A stretch of 64,000 bases of DNA, from NCBI RefSeq assembly GCF_900070365.1, contig NZ_LN850107.1, positions 7,068,001 through 7,132,000 of the forward strand. The letters run 5' to 3'. Shown here one piece after another: positions 34,601 through 42,181 of the stretch. Every line of letters begins with the position of its first letter. The stretch's first letter is position 1. Both the position numbers and the translations under genes were made by a program. The notes beneath the pieces were generated by a model. It searched no databases. It saw only the letters and a program-made list of their open reading frames with translations, and had not been told where the DNA came from. The DNA comes from Alloactinosynnema sp. L-07 (GTDB taxonomy: Bacteria; Actinomycetota; Actinomycetes; Mycobacteriales; Pseudonocardiaceae).

Positions 34601-35350
34601 ATGGACATCAGGGAATTCGAGCTGCGCATAGGTCAGACGATCATCGATGGCTACCGCGGCGACACCGACCGCCCCGCCGTGTTCGACCTGCTCGGCCGCC
34701 AGTGGGATCTGCTCGACGACGTGTGGCCGCCCACCTACTCACCCGGCGGCGAGCTGCACGCCGACCTGATCCCGTTCGGCACGATGGCCGCGTTCCTCGA
34801 GATGGGCAGCGGCGCGGGGGTCATGTCCGTGCTCGCCGCGCTGGCGGGCTGCCGTCGGGTCCTGGCGCTCGACCTCAACCCCGCCGCCGTCGACAACACC
34901 CTTCGCAACGCCCGCAGGCACGGCGTCGCCGACCGGGTCGAGGCCAGGGTGAGCGACCTCTACGCCGCCGTCGCGGCGGGCGAGCGGTTCGACGGGATCT
35001 ACTGGAACCCGCCGTTCTTCGACGCGCCCGCCGAGCACCTCGACGGCTCGCTGTGGCACGAGACGATGTTCGACCCCGGCTTCGCCAAGCTGCGCCGCTT
35101 CCTCGTCGATGGCGCGGGCCTGCTCACCCCGACCGGGCGGATCTACCTGTGGTTCGGCGAGGCGCTGGGCAGTCCGACCCTGATCGACGACCTCGCCGCC
35201 TCGGCGGGCCTCGCCGTGCGCGGGCTGCACCGCACGACGATGGCCGAGGTGCCCCCCGCCATCGCCCGCGCGCTGCCCGCCGAGGCCATCAGAGGCGACC
35301 GGCACGCGCAATGGCACCTTCACCTGCTGGAACTCGGGAGCACCGCATGA
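34601..35350 (+). CDS. SAM-dependent methyltransferase with NPPF motif
   Basis: The 249-aa class I methyltransferase has motif I FLEMGSGAGV, an acidic end of strand 2 in LALDLNP and the catalytic-type motif NPPF (YWNPPFFD). NPPF is more usual in N-methyltransferases such as PrmC, RsmC and TrmN6-like enzymes than in O-methyltransferases, so the target may be an amine or amide; this is inference. ATG at 34601 is 72 bases after the monooxygenase stop, and the 3' end overlaps the next gene. Confidence 0.84.
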   Translation: MDIREFELRIGQTIIDGYRGDTDRPAVFDLLGRQWDLLDDVWPPTYSPGGELHADLIPFGTMAAFLEMGSGAGVMSVLAALAGCRRVLALDLNPAAVDNTLRNARRHGVADRVEARVSDLYAAVAAGERFDGIYWNPPFFDAPAEHLDGSLWHETMFDPGFAKLRRFLVDGAGLLTPTGRIYLWFGEALGSPTLIDDLAASAGLAVRGLHRTTMAEVPPAIARALPAEAIRGDRHAQWHLHLLELGSTA

Positions 35351-36414
35351 CCGGAATGCTCGCCGCGGCCGCCGCGGCCGCCGACAAGGTGCTGTACCCG
35401 GCCGCCGCCGAGGTCGACCGAACCGGCCTCGTCCCGGACAGCCACTTCGCGTTGCTGGCCGCCGAGGGCTTCTACGGGCTGTTCGCCCCGCGCGAGGCGG
35501 GCGGGCCGGGATTGGCGTTCACCGAAGCGCTGCGGGTCGTCGAGACCCTGGCGGGCGGCTGCCTTGCCACCACGTTCGTGTGGCTACAGCACCACGGGAT
35601 CGTGATGGCCCTGCTGATGACGCCTAACACGGAACTGCGGGCCCGGTTGCTCGCCCCCGCCGTGCGCGGCGAGGTGCGCGGCGGCGGCGCGTTCTCCGGG
35701 GTCGTGCACACCCCGCCCAGGGTGCGCGCCGTTCGCCGACCCGGAGGCTGGTCGGTCAGCGGCCGGGTACCGTTCGTCAGCGGCTGGGGCATCGTCGACC
35801 TGCTGCACGTCTCCGCCCACGACGAGACCACCGGCGAGGTGGTGAGCGGCCTCGTCAACGCCTGCCCCGGCCCAGGGATCGCCGCCGTCGAGCCGCTGAC
35901 GCTGGTGGCCGGACAGGGCACCAACACCGTCTCGCTGGAACTGCGGGACCTGGTGTTGCCCGACGAGCAGGTCACCACCCGCACCGACCGGGCCGCGTTC
36001 CTGGCAGGCCTCGCCATCGGGCTGCGGGTCGACAGCGCGCTCGCCCTCGGCCTCACCGACCGGGCTGTGCGCCTGCTGGCCGAAGCGGAGCCGAAGGCGG
36101 CCGACGCGCTGCGTAGCGAGCGGGACGACCTGCGCGACCGCTTCGACACCGCCCTCGGCGAGCCGGACCGGCTGCCCGCCCTGCGAGCCGCCTGCTCCGA
36201 ACTCACCCAGCGCGCCTGCACCGCCCTCGTCGTCGCGGGCGGCGGCGCGGCCCTGTCCGCGGGCCACCCAGCCCAGCGCCTGGCCAGGGAAGCGCTGTTC
36301 ACGCTCGTCGTCGCGAGCCGCCCCGCAGTGCGGTCCAGGCTGCTCGACCTACTCGCCGGACCGGCCGACCTAGGGCGTGTTCCAGCCCTCGCAGCCGTCG
36401 GCGGCAGGCGATGA
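35347..36414 (+). CDS. Acyl-CoA-dehydrogenase-like flavoprotein
   Basis: The 355-aa protein has the ACAD-family N-terminal helical region (LLAAEGFYGLFAPREAGGPG), a beta domain (GGGAFSGVVHT, SGRVPFVSGWG) and a helical C-terminus. The catalytic Glu of acyl-CoA dehydrogenases is not evident, and the helical tail is short. It may instead be an ACAD-fold monooxygenase or N-oxygenase of the kind found in secondary metabolism. ATG at 35347 overlaps the methyltransferase stop, and the gene end overlaps the hydrolase start (ATGA), so the three are translationally coupled. Confidence 0.82.
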   Translation: MTGMLAAAAAAADKVLYPAAAEVDRTGLVPDSHFALLAAEGFYGLFAPREAGGPGLAFTEALRVVETLAGGCLATTFVWLQHHGIVMALLMTPNTELRARLLAPAVRGEVRGGGAFSGVVHTPPRVRAVRRPGGWSVSGRVPFVSGWGIVDLLHVSAHDETTGEVVSGLVNACPGPGIAAVEPLTLVAGQGTNTVSLELRDLVLPDEQVTTRTDRAAFLAGLAIGLRVDSALALGLTDRAVRLLAEAEPKAADALRSERDDLRDRFDTALGEPDRLPALRAACSELTQRACTALVVAGGGAALSAGHPAQRLAREALFTLVVASRPAVRSRLLDLLAGPADLGRVPALAAVGGRR

Positions 36415-37217
36415 ACCGGGTCGAGATCGCCGACGGGCACCTCGCCTACGACGACCTGGGCAGCGGCTCGCCGGTGGTGCTGCTGCACGACGGAACCCTG
36501 GACCGCCGAGTGTGGAGACCGCAGCTCACCGCCTTCCCCGGCTACCGGCTGCTCGTCCTCGACGCGCGCGGGCACGGCGAGTCCGCCACCCCGACCCAGC
36601 CCTACCAGCGGGCCGACGACGTGATCGCCCTGCTCGATCATCTCGATCTGCCCGCCGCGTTCCTCATCGGGCAATCGATGGGCGGCACCACCGCGCTGGA
36701 CACCGCCCTCGACCACCCGGACCGGGTCACCGGGGTGGTGGCCAGTGGCTGCGGCACCTCGCAGCAGTACTGGCGCGGCGCGTTCCTCGTCGACCTGCTG
36801 CGCCGCCAGTTCGAGGCGGCGCGGCGCCGTGACACCGTCGAGTACGTCGAACTGTTCCTGCGCATGTGGGTCGACGGGCCGACAAGGCGGCCGGACGAGG
36901 TGCCCGCCGGGGTCAGGGAGTCCTGCCGGATCATGGCCATGTCCACCGCCGCCCGGCATTCCCGGCCCGACCCCGTCCTGCCCGGCCGCGCCGCCGACTC
37001 GTGGCAACGGCTGCCCGGCCTCACCGTCCCGCTCCTGCTGCTCACCGCCGAGCTGGACTGCCCGGACGTCCACGAGATGGCGGAGCGGGTCGTCGCCGCC
37101 GTGCCGCACGCCGAGTCGCGCCGCGTGCCGGGGGCGGGCCACATGCTCAACCTCGAACGGCCGGACATCTTCACCGCGGCCGTGCTGGGCTTCCTCGACA
37201 CCGCGCGGGTCGGGTAG
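36411..37217 (+). CDS. Alpha/beta hydrolase
   Basis: The 268-aa cytoplasmic alpha/beta hydrolase has a Ser nucleophile in GQSMGG, a probable acid in AELDCPD and a His in GAGHMLN. It could hydrolyse an ester or thioester, or act on an epoxide, in the pathway. It is coupled to the ACAD-like gene by an ATGA overlap, and a P450 gene starts two bases after its stop. Confidence 0.86.
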   Translation: MNRVEIADGHLAYDDLGSGSPVVLLHDGTLDRRVWRPQLTAFPGYRLLVLDARGHGESATPTQPYQRADDVIALLDHLDLPAAFLIGQSMGGTTALDTALDHPDRVTGVVASGCGTSQQYWRGAFLVDLLRRQFEAARRRDTVEYVELFLRMWVDGPTRRPDEVPAGVRESCRIMAMSTAARHSRPDPVLPGRAADSWQRLPGLTVPLLLLTAELDCPDVHEMAERVVAAVPHAESRRVPGAGHMLNLERPDIFTAAVLGFLDTARVG

Positions 37218-37219
37218 CC

Positions 37220-38362
37220 GTGGACCTCCACTCGTTCTCGCTGCCCTTCGAGCGGCCGTCGCCCTACCACCCGCCGCCCGCGTTCGCCGACCTACGCGAG
37301 CAGTGCCCGCTGGTCCGCACCGTCGACGGGGTGGGCCGCCCGGTGTGGCTGGTCCTCGGCGCCGACCTCGCCCAGCGTCTGCTCACCGACGCCCGGTTCG
37401 CGATCGTCGAGCCGGGCGGGAACGCCGACACCGACTCGCTACTGTGCGACGGCGCGGCGCACGACAGGCTGCGCGGGCTGATCTCCCGGGGATTCGGAGC
37501 GCGGGCCATCGACCGGCTGCGGCCGCGCATCCGCGAACTCGCCGACGCGCACGTGGCCGACCTCGCCGCCGCCGGGCCGCCCGCGGATCTGGTGGCACTG
37601 CTCGCCCTGCCGTTGGCCCGCGCGGTGATCGCCGACCTGCTCAGCGTCGATGTCGCCGACCGGGACCGGTTCGCCGCCTGGGCGCAGGCCATTTCCACGG
37701 TCGTCGCCGAGCCCGACGGCACCGCGGTCGACGGCTGGACCGACTTGCTCGCCTTCCTCGGCGGGCTCGTCGCCGCCCGCCGCGCCGCACCCGGGCCCGA
37801 CCTGCTCAGCGCGCTCGCCGCGGAGGGGCTCACCGAGCGGCAGCTCGTGCTCGCCGGGGCCGCGCTGCTCGCCGGAGGCCAGCTCACCAGCGCCAACGCC
37901 CTGTCCATCGGTGTCGTCAAGCTGCTCACCACCGGCGGGCTGCGCGGTCTGGCCGACGAGTCCGCCGCCTGCACCGTCGTCGAAGAGATCCTGCGCCACC
38001 AGGCAGGGGTGAGCGGGGAACCCTACCCCCGCTGGGCACTGTCCGATGTGGACATCGCTGGGCATCGGATCACCGCGGGTGACATGGTGATCGTCCGGCT
38101 TGAGGCGGCCAACCGCGACACGGCCCGCTTCGCCGACCCCGACCGGTTCGACCGAACCCGCACTCCCAACCGGCACCTGCGCTTCGGCTACGGCCCGCAC
38201 CACTGCGTCGGGGCCGCGATCGCCCGGACGCAGCTCGTCGCGGTGATCACCGCGCTCGCCACCCGGCTACCCGGCCTCGCTCTCGCCTGCGCACCGGAGG
38301 ACGTTCGATGGACCGGCGCCCCGCTCGACGACGGCCCCGTCGCGTTGCCGGTGACGTGGTGA
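37220..38362 (+). CDS. Cytochrome P450 with double I-helix change (AGGQLT)
   Basis: The 380-aa P450 has haem loop FGYGPHHCVGAAIAR and K-helix VEEILRHQ. The I-helix reads AGGQLTSAN: Gln221 stands where Asp/Glu is expected and Leu222 where the conserved Thr is expected. It shares the Gln after ExxR with the 27944 and 30321 P450s, suggesting one duplicated lineage. GTG at 37220 is two bases after the hydrolase stop. Confidence 0.9.
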   Translation: MDLHSFSLPFERPSPYHPPPAFADLREQCPLVRTVDGVGRPVWLVLGADLAQRLLTDARFAIVEPGGNADTDSLLCDGAAHDRLRGLISRGFGARAIDRLRPRIRELADAHVADLAAAGPPADLVALLALPLARAVIADLLSVDVADRDRFAAWAQAISTVVAEPDGTAVDGWTDLLAFLGGLVAARRAAPGPDLLSALAAEGLTERQLVLAGAALLAGGQLTSANALSIGVVKLLTTGGLRGLADESAACTVVEEILRHQAGVSGEPYPRWALSDVDIAGHRITAGDMVIVRLEAANRDTARFADPDRFDRTRTPNRHLRFGYGPHHCVGAAIARTQLVAVITALATRLPGLALACAPEDVRWTGAPLDDGPVALPVTW

Positions 38363-38382
38363 CCGGAAGCGGAGGAGACGTG

Positions 38383-40380
38383 ATGGGCCGACAGCCGCTG
38401 CGGGTCTGGCTGGTGCAGCAGGGAATCTGGGCGATGTCGTTGGAGTCCATGCCCCTCGCCTCCGGATACCTCAAGGCGGCCGCGCTAGCGGACCCCGTGG
38501 TCGCGGCCGACACCGAGATCGTCATCCACAACTTCGACGGCGGTGCCACCCTGTTCGGCATGGCCAACGCGCTGTTCCACGACGGCGCTCCCGATGTGCT
38601 GGCGTTCTCGGTGCTCGGCTGGAACTACCGCGAGTTCACCGCCCTGGCCGAGACGTTCAAACAGCTCAACCCGGCCGGGTGGGCGGTGTTCGGCGGGAAC
38701 CACGTCTCCGACCAAGGCGACCGGGTACTCACCGCCAACCCGTGTGTCGACGTCGTGGTGAACGGCGAGGGCGAGTTCACCTTCCGCGAGCTGCTGCGCG
38801 CCCGGCTCGCCGGTGCGGACCCGCGCGAGCTGCACGACATCGCAGGCATCGCCTTCCGCGGTGGGTCCGGCGAGATCGTGTCCACAGTGGATAGACCACG
38901 GGTCGAGAACCTCGACGAGATCCCGTCGCCGTTCCTCACCGGCGCCATCCCCATGACCGACGCGCACGGCGGCTTCCCCTACGACGTCGCGCTGATGGAG
39001 ACCAACCGCGGCTGCCCCTACAAGTGCTCGTTCTGCTACTGGGGCGGCGCCGTCGGACAAAAGGTCCGCTCGTTCTCCCGTGAGCGGCTGCGCGCGGAGG
39101 TCGAGCTGTTCGCCCGACACCGGGTGCACACGCTCGTGCTGTGCGACGCCAACTTCGGGATGCTGCCCGCCGATCGGGACTTCGTCGCGGACGTCGTCGC
39201 CATCCGCGAGCGGTACGGCTTCCCGCGCAGCATCGAGGCGTCCTGGGCGAAGAACAAGTCCACCGTGTTCTTCGACATCGTGCGGACCATGAAGGAAGTC
39301 GGGCTGCACAGCTCGTTCACCCTGGCTCTGCAAACCCTCGACGACCACACCCTCGACCTCATGAGCAGGCGCAACATGAAGGTCAACGACTGGGAGGAAC
39401 TGGCCGCCTGGATCAGTTTCGAGGGCATGGACTGCTACGCGGAGCTGATTTGGGGTGCGCCCGGCGAGACCGTCGAGTCGTTCATGAACGGCTACGACCG
39501 GCTCGCCCAGCACGTCTCCCGGATCGCCGTCTACCCGATGCTGATCCTGCCCAACACCACCTACCACCAGGACAGGAAGCGGTTCGGCCTGGTGACGGTG
39601 CGCGGCAACACCGACGACTTCGAGTACCTGATCTCGCACGAAACGATGTCGTCGGACGACAACCGCTACATGCACCGGTTCATCTTCGTGTCCCGACTGG
39701 TGGCGGAGAACCCGGTGTTCCGGCACCTATGGGCCCCACTGCGGGTGCTCGGCGGCATCACCCAGTCCGCCGCGATCCGCTCGCTCATGGACTGGTTCGC
39801 CCAGGACGACGACCCGGCGTGCGAACCGTTCCGCACCGGCATGGTCAACTCGTTCACCGACTCCGACGTGCTGGCCCCAGTGCTCGTCCACATCTATGGC
39901 ACCGACGAGGCCAAGGACCTGCTGCGCCGGTGGTGGCGCACCGTGCTGCGGCCGCTCGTCCCGCCCCGCCACCGCGGTGTGCTCGACGCGACCGTCGACT
40001 ACGACCTGCTCACCCTGCCCGCCTACACCGCGCCCGGCCGCGCACCGTCGAGCCGGTACGCGGGCGAGCACCTGCCCCTCGTCGACGTCGACGGCGAACC
40101 GCACCACGTGCTGCGCGACGTGCGGCTCGCGTGCGACGTGCCTGCCGTGCTGCGCGCACTGCGCAGGGGCGAGCCGCATGAACCCGCCGTGCGGCCGGTG
40201 ACCACCACCCTTTACTACAAGGCAGGCGCCGACCGCTTCCTGCCGTCGACCAACCACGAGGAAGTCGTCTACTACATGGGCAAACCCGAGCAGGTCCGTC
40301 AACTGCCCGACCGTCCCATACCCAACGCGAGGAGCCGAAGCGATGTCCGTTCAGGTGACCGAGGGAGCCCCGTCGGATGA
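38383..40380 (+). CDS. Cobalamin-binding radical SAM enzyme (class B type)
   Basis: The 665-aa protein has an N-terminal B12-binding Rossmann-like domain (about residues 1-150) without a clear DxHxxG motif. A radical SAM barrel follows with the cluster motif CPYKCSFCYWGG, and a long C-terminal extension of about 250 residues. Family members methylate unactivated carbons or catalyse ring rearrangements. In this cluster a C-methylation of the terpenoid is plausible but unproven. ATG at 38383 has GGAGGAG upstream. Its end overlaps the polyprenyl synthase gene by 38 bases. Confidence 0.88.
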   Translation: MGRQPLRVWLVQQGIWAMSLESMPLASGYLKAAALADPVVAADTEIVIHNFDGGATLFGMANALFHDGAPDVLAFSVLGWNYREFTALAETFKQLNPAGWAVFGGNHVSDQGDRVLTANPCVDVVVNGEGEFTFRELLRARLAGADPRELHDIAGIAFRGGSGEIVSTVDRPRVENLDEIPSPFLTGAIPMTDAHGGFPYDVALMETNRGCPYKCSFCYWGGAVGQKVRSFSRERLRAEVELFARHRVHTLVLCDANFGMLPADRDFVADVVAIRERYGFPRSIEASWAKNKSTVFFDIVRTMKEVGLHSSFTLALQTLDDHTLDLMSRRNMKVNDWEELAAWISFEGMDCYAELIWGAPGETVESFMNGYDRLAQHVSRIAVYPMLILPNTTYHQDRKRFGLVTVRGNTDDFEYLISHETMSSDDNRYMHRFIFVSRLVAENPVFRHLWAPLRVLGGITQSAAIRSLMDWFAQDDDPACEPFRTGMVNSFTDSDVLAPVLVHIYGTDEAKDLLRRWWRTVLRPLVPPRHRGVLDATVDYDLLTLPAYTAPGRAPSSRYAGEHLPLVDVDGEPHHVLRDVRLACDVPAVLRALRRGEPHEPAVRPVTTTLYYKAGADRFLPSTNHEEVVYYMGKPEQVRQLPDRPIPNARSRSDVRSGDRGSPVG

Positions 40381-41380
40381 GGCCCGGCTCGCCGGCCTGC
40401 TCGCGCACAGCCAGGAACTCACCGCGCTCGTTGGGGAGGTGCGGTCCCGGATCGCCGGGCGCTGGGACGGTGACCAGTCGCTGCTGGCCAGAACCTGCAC
40501 GCACGCGCTCACCCCGGCAGGCAAGCTGTTCCGGCCGATCCTGCTGCTGGAGTCGGCGCTCGCGGTCGGCGGCGATCCGCGCTGGGTGCTGCCCGCCGCG
40601 GCGGGCGCGGAGTCCGGCCATGTCGCGAGCCTGGTACACGACGACATCATCGACGACGACGACATCCGCCGCGGCAGGCCCGCCGTGCACGCCGCGTTCG
40701 GCGTCGGCGACGCGATCGTGGCGGGCGACGCACTGATCTTCGACCTGTTCGCCGGGCTCGCCGAGTGCCATGCCGCGGGCGCACCGGCCGACCGGGTCGT
40801 CGCCGCGCTCGCGGTCGTGTCGCGCTGCGGCATCGACCTGTGCCGGGGCCAGAGCCTTGAGGCCGAGTTCTGCGCGAGCGGCCGGTTCGACCACGACACC
40901 TACCTGCACATGGTGCGGCTGAAGACGGCCGCGCTGTTCCGCGCGGCCTGCGAGGGCGGCGCGCTGCTCGGTGGCGGCGAACCCCGCCACGTCCTCGCCC
41001 TCGGCCACTACGCCCAGCACCTCGGCGTAGCCTTCCAGATCCGCGACGACCTGCTGCCCTACACGGGCTCGGCTGGCAAGCCGGACACCAGCGACGTGCG
41101 CAACGGCAGGCTCACCCTGCCGGTGATCATCGCCCACCAGGCAGGCAGCCCGGCCGACCGCGCGGCGATCGAGGCTGCGCTGTCCGGCACCGACGACCCG
41201 GCCACGGCACGCGCCGACCTGCTCGACGTGCTGCACAGAACCGGCGCCATCACCGCGACGACCCGCTGGGCACGCCGCTACCTGCGGCTCGCACTCACTG
41301 CCCTGCAACCGCTTCCGATCACCGCGAGCCTCGAACGGCTACGCGGTTACGCGAAGGCCGCCGTCGACCGGAACCACTGA
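40343..41380 (+). CDS. Polyprenyl diphosphate synthase with altered second Asp motif
   Basis: The 345-aa trans-prenyltransferase condenses IPP with allylic diphosphates. The first Asp-rich motif DDIID is at residues 100-104, with the small residues Ala95 and Ser96 upstream, which usually permits C20 or longer chains. The second motif reads DDLLP (235-239), followed by Tyr, in place of DDxxD. ATG at 40343 is within the end of the radical SAM gene. It is the likely precursor supplier for the UbiA protein and cyclase. Confidence 0.88.
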   Translation: MSVQVTEGAPSDEARLAGLLAHSQELTALVGEVRSRIAGRWDGDQSLLARTCTHALTPAGKLFRPILLLESALAVGGDPRWVLPAAAGAESGHVASLVHDDIIDDDDIRRGRPAVHAAFGVGDAIVAGDALIFDLFAGLAECHAAGAPADRVVAALAVVSRCGIDLCRGQSLEAEFCASGRFDHDTYLHMVRLKTAALFRAACEGGALLGGGEPRHVLALGHYAQHLGVAFQIRDDLLPYTGSAGKPDTSDVRNGRLTLPVIIAHQAGSPADRAAIEAALSGTDDPATARADLLDVLHRTGAITATTRWARRYLRLALTALQPLPITASLERLRGYAKAAVDRNH

Positions 41381-41710
41381 CGCCGCCACACGCTCGGAAC
41401 TCCGTGGGTCGCGCGGGCCGATCCCGACCGGCCGTTCGACGAATCCGCGCGCCCAGATGGCGGCCCGCATCCCCGACGCGTCGGCGGTCATCGATTCTTC
41501 CTCCATCTGGCTCACCCGGTATCCGAGGACTTCGCGGAGTCGTCCTGGGAGCGGCCGACCACTGAGGACTACGAACCGCCACCCGACCAGGTGACTTCTG
41601 TTTCTGTCGTGCCGCGCTTCTTGATAGGAGCGAGAGAGCACGCCCGTGTCCCCGCCAGTCGCGGGTCCACTTGGATCAAGGATTGTTCGACGACGAGGGA
41701 GTGAGCGACT
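41381..41710. other. Intergenic region at the right border of the biosynthetic cluster
   Basis: This 330-base gap contains no frame that looks coding and no clear repeat or RNA. Short open frames on both strands lack ribosome-binding sites and family resemblance. It presumably holds the cluster terminator and the promoter of the EF-hand gene. Confidence 0.5.
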
Positions 41711-42019
41711 ATGGCAGCAGATTCGAGCGGCGCGGAAAACGCCTGCCACGTTACGAAGCAGGACTTCGAGCAAATGGCACGGACCGGTGTGTGCGCCGTC
41801 GAGTTCGCTGCCGACGGCGGCGTGATCACCCGCACCGAGTTCGCCCGCCTGCAGTCGGCGCTGGGCAGACCGAGAGGCGAGATCGACGCCGCCTTCGACG
41901 CTCTCGACCGCGACCAAGACGGTCGTGTCTCCCGCGAAGAGTACGTCGCCGCATGGGAGAGCTACCTGCTCAGCGACAACCCGAATTCCACAGGAGCACG
42001 GGTGTTCGCCGGCTTGTGA
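41711..42019 (+). CDS. Small EF-hand protein
   Basis: The 102-aa protein has one canonical calcium-binding loop, DRDQDGRVSREE (residues 67-78), and an earlier degenerate one around AADGGVITRTE. It is therefore a two-hand protein with one likely active site. No signal peptide is seen, and a Cys-containing helix lies near the start. ATG at 41711 is preceded by GAGGGAG. With the calerythrin-like gene at 17553, it is the second EF-hand gene flanking the biosynthetic cluster. Confidence 0.78.
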   Translation: MAADSSGAENACHVTKQDFEQMARTGVCAVEFAADGGVITRTEFARLQSALGRPRGEIDAAFDALDRDQDGRVSREEYVAAWESYLLSDNPNSTGARVFAGL

Positions 42020-42181
42020 TGTCCGCCGTGGTCGATAGGTTCGACGTGCCACTGGTGGCCCGCGCACTCGTTCGGGTGGGCGTTGATACGCCGTCCTGCA
42101 ACGGTTCCGTGATCGTGCTTACGATCGAGAGCGGCTTCAGTTTGGCGGATGGCCCCTTTGATTGTCTGGAGAGGGATACGC

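Larger units (their letters stand above)
18399..41380. other. Terpenoid/meroterpenoid biosynthetic gene cluster
   Basis: Regulators (SARP, StrR-like), a polyprenyl synthase, a UbiA-family protein, an FAD monooxygenase, an SHC-like cyclase, several P450s, a dioxygenase, a radical SAM enzyme, a methyltransferase, an ACAD-like protein, an esterase-like hydrolase, a sugar-type dehydrogenase and a glycosyltransferase are packed with overlaps or short gaps. Most genes run rightward; the left P450, the SARP gene and the UbiA gene run leftward. The left limit is inferred; the right limit is the end of the polyprenyl synthase at 41380, after which gene content changes. Confidence 0.85.

Noticed and set aside
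35472..37142. Long minus-strand frame opposite the ACAD-like and hydrolase genes
   Set aside because: Low-complexity translation and complete coverage by recognisable plus-strand genes mark it as a shadow.
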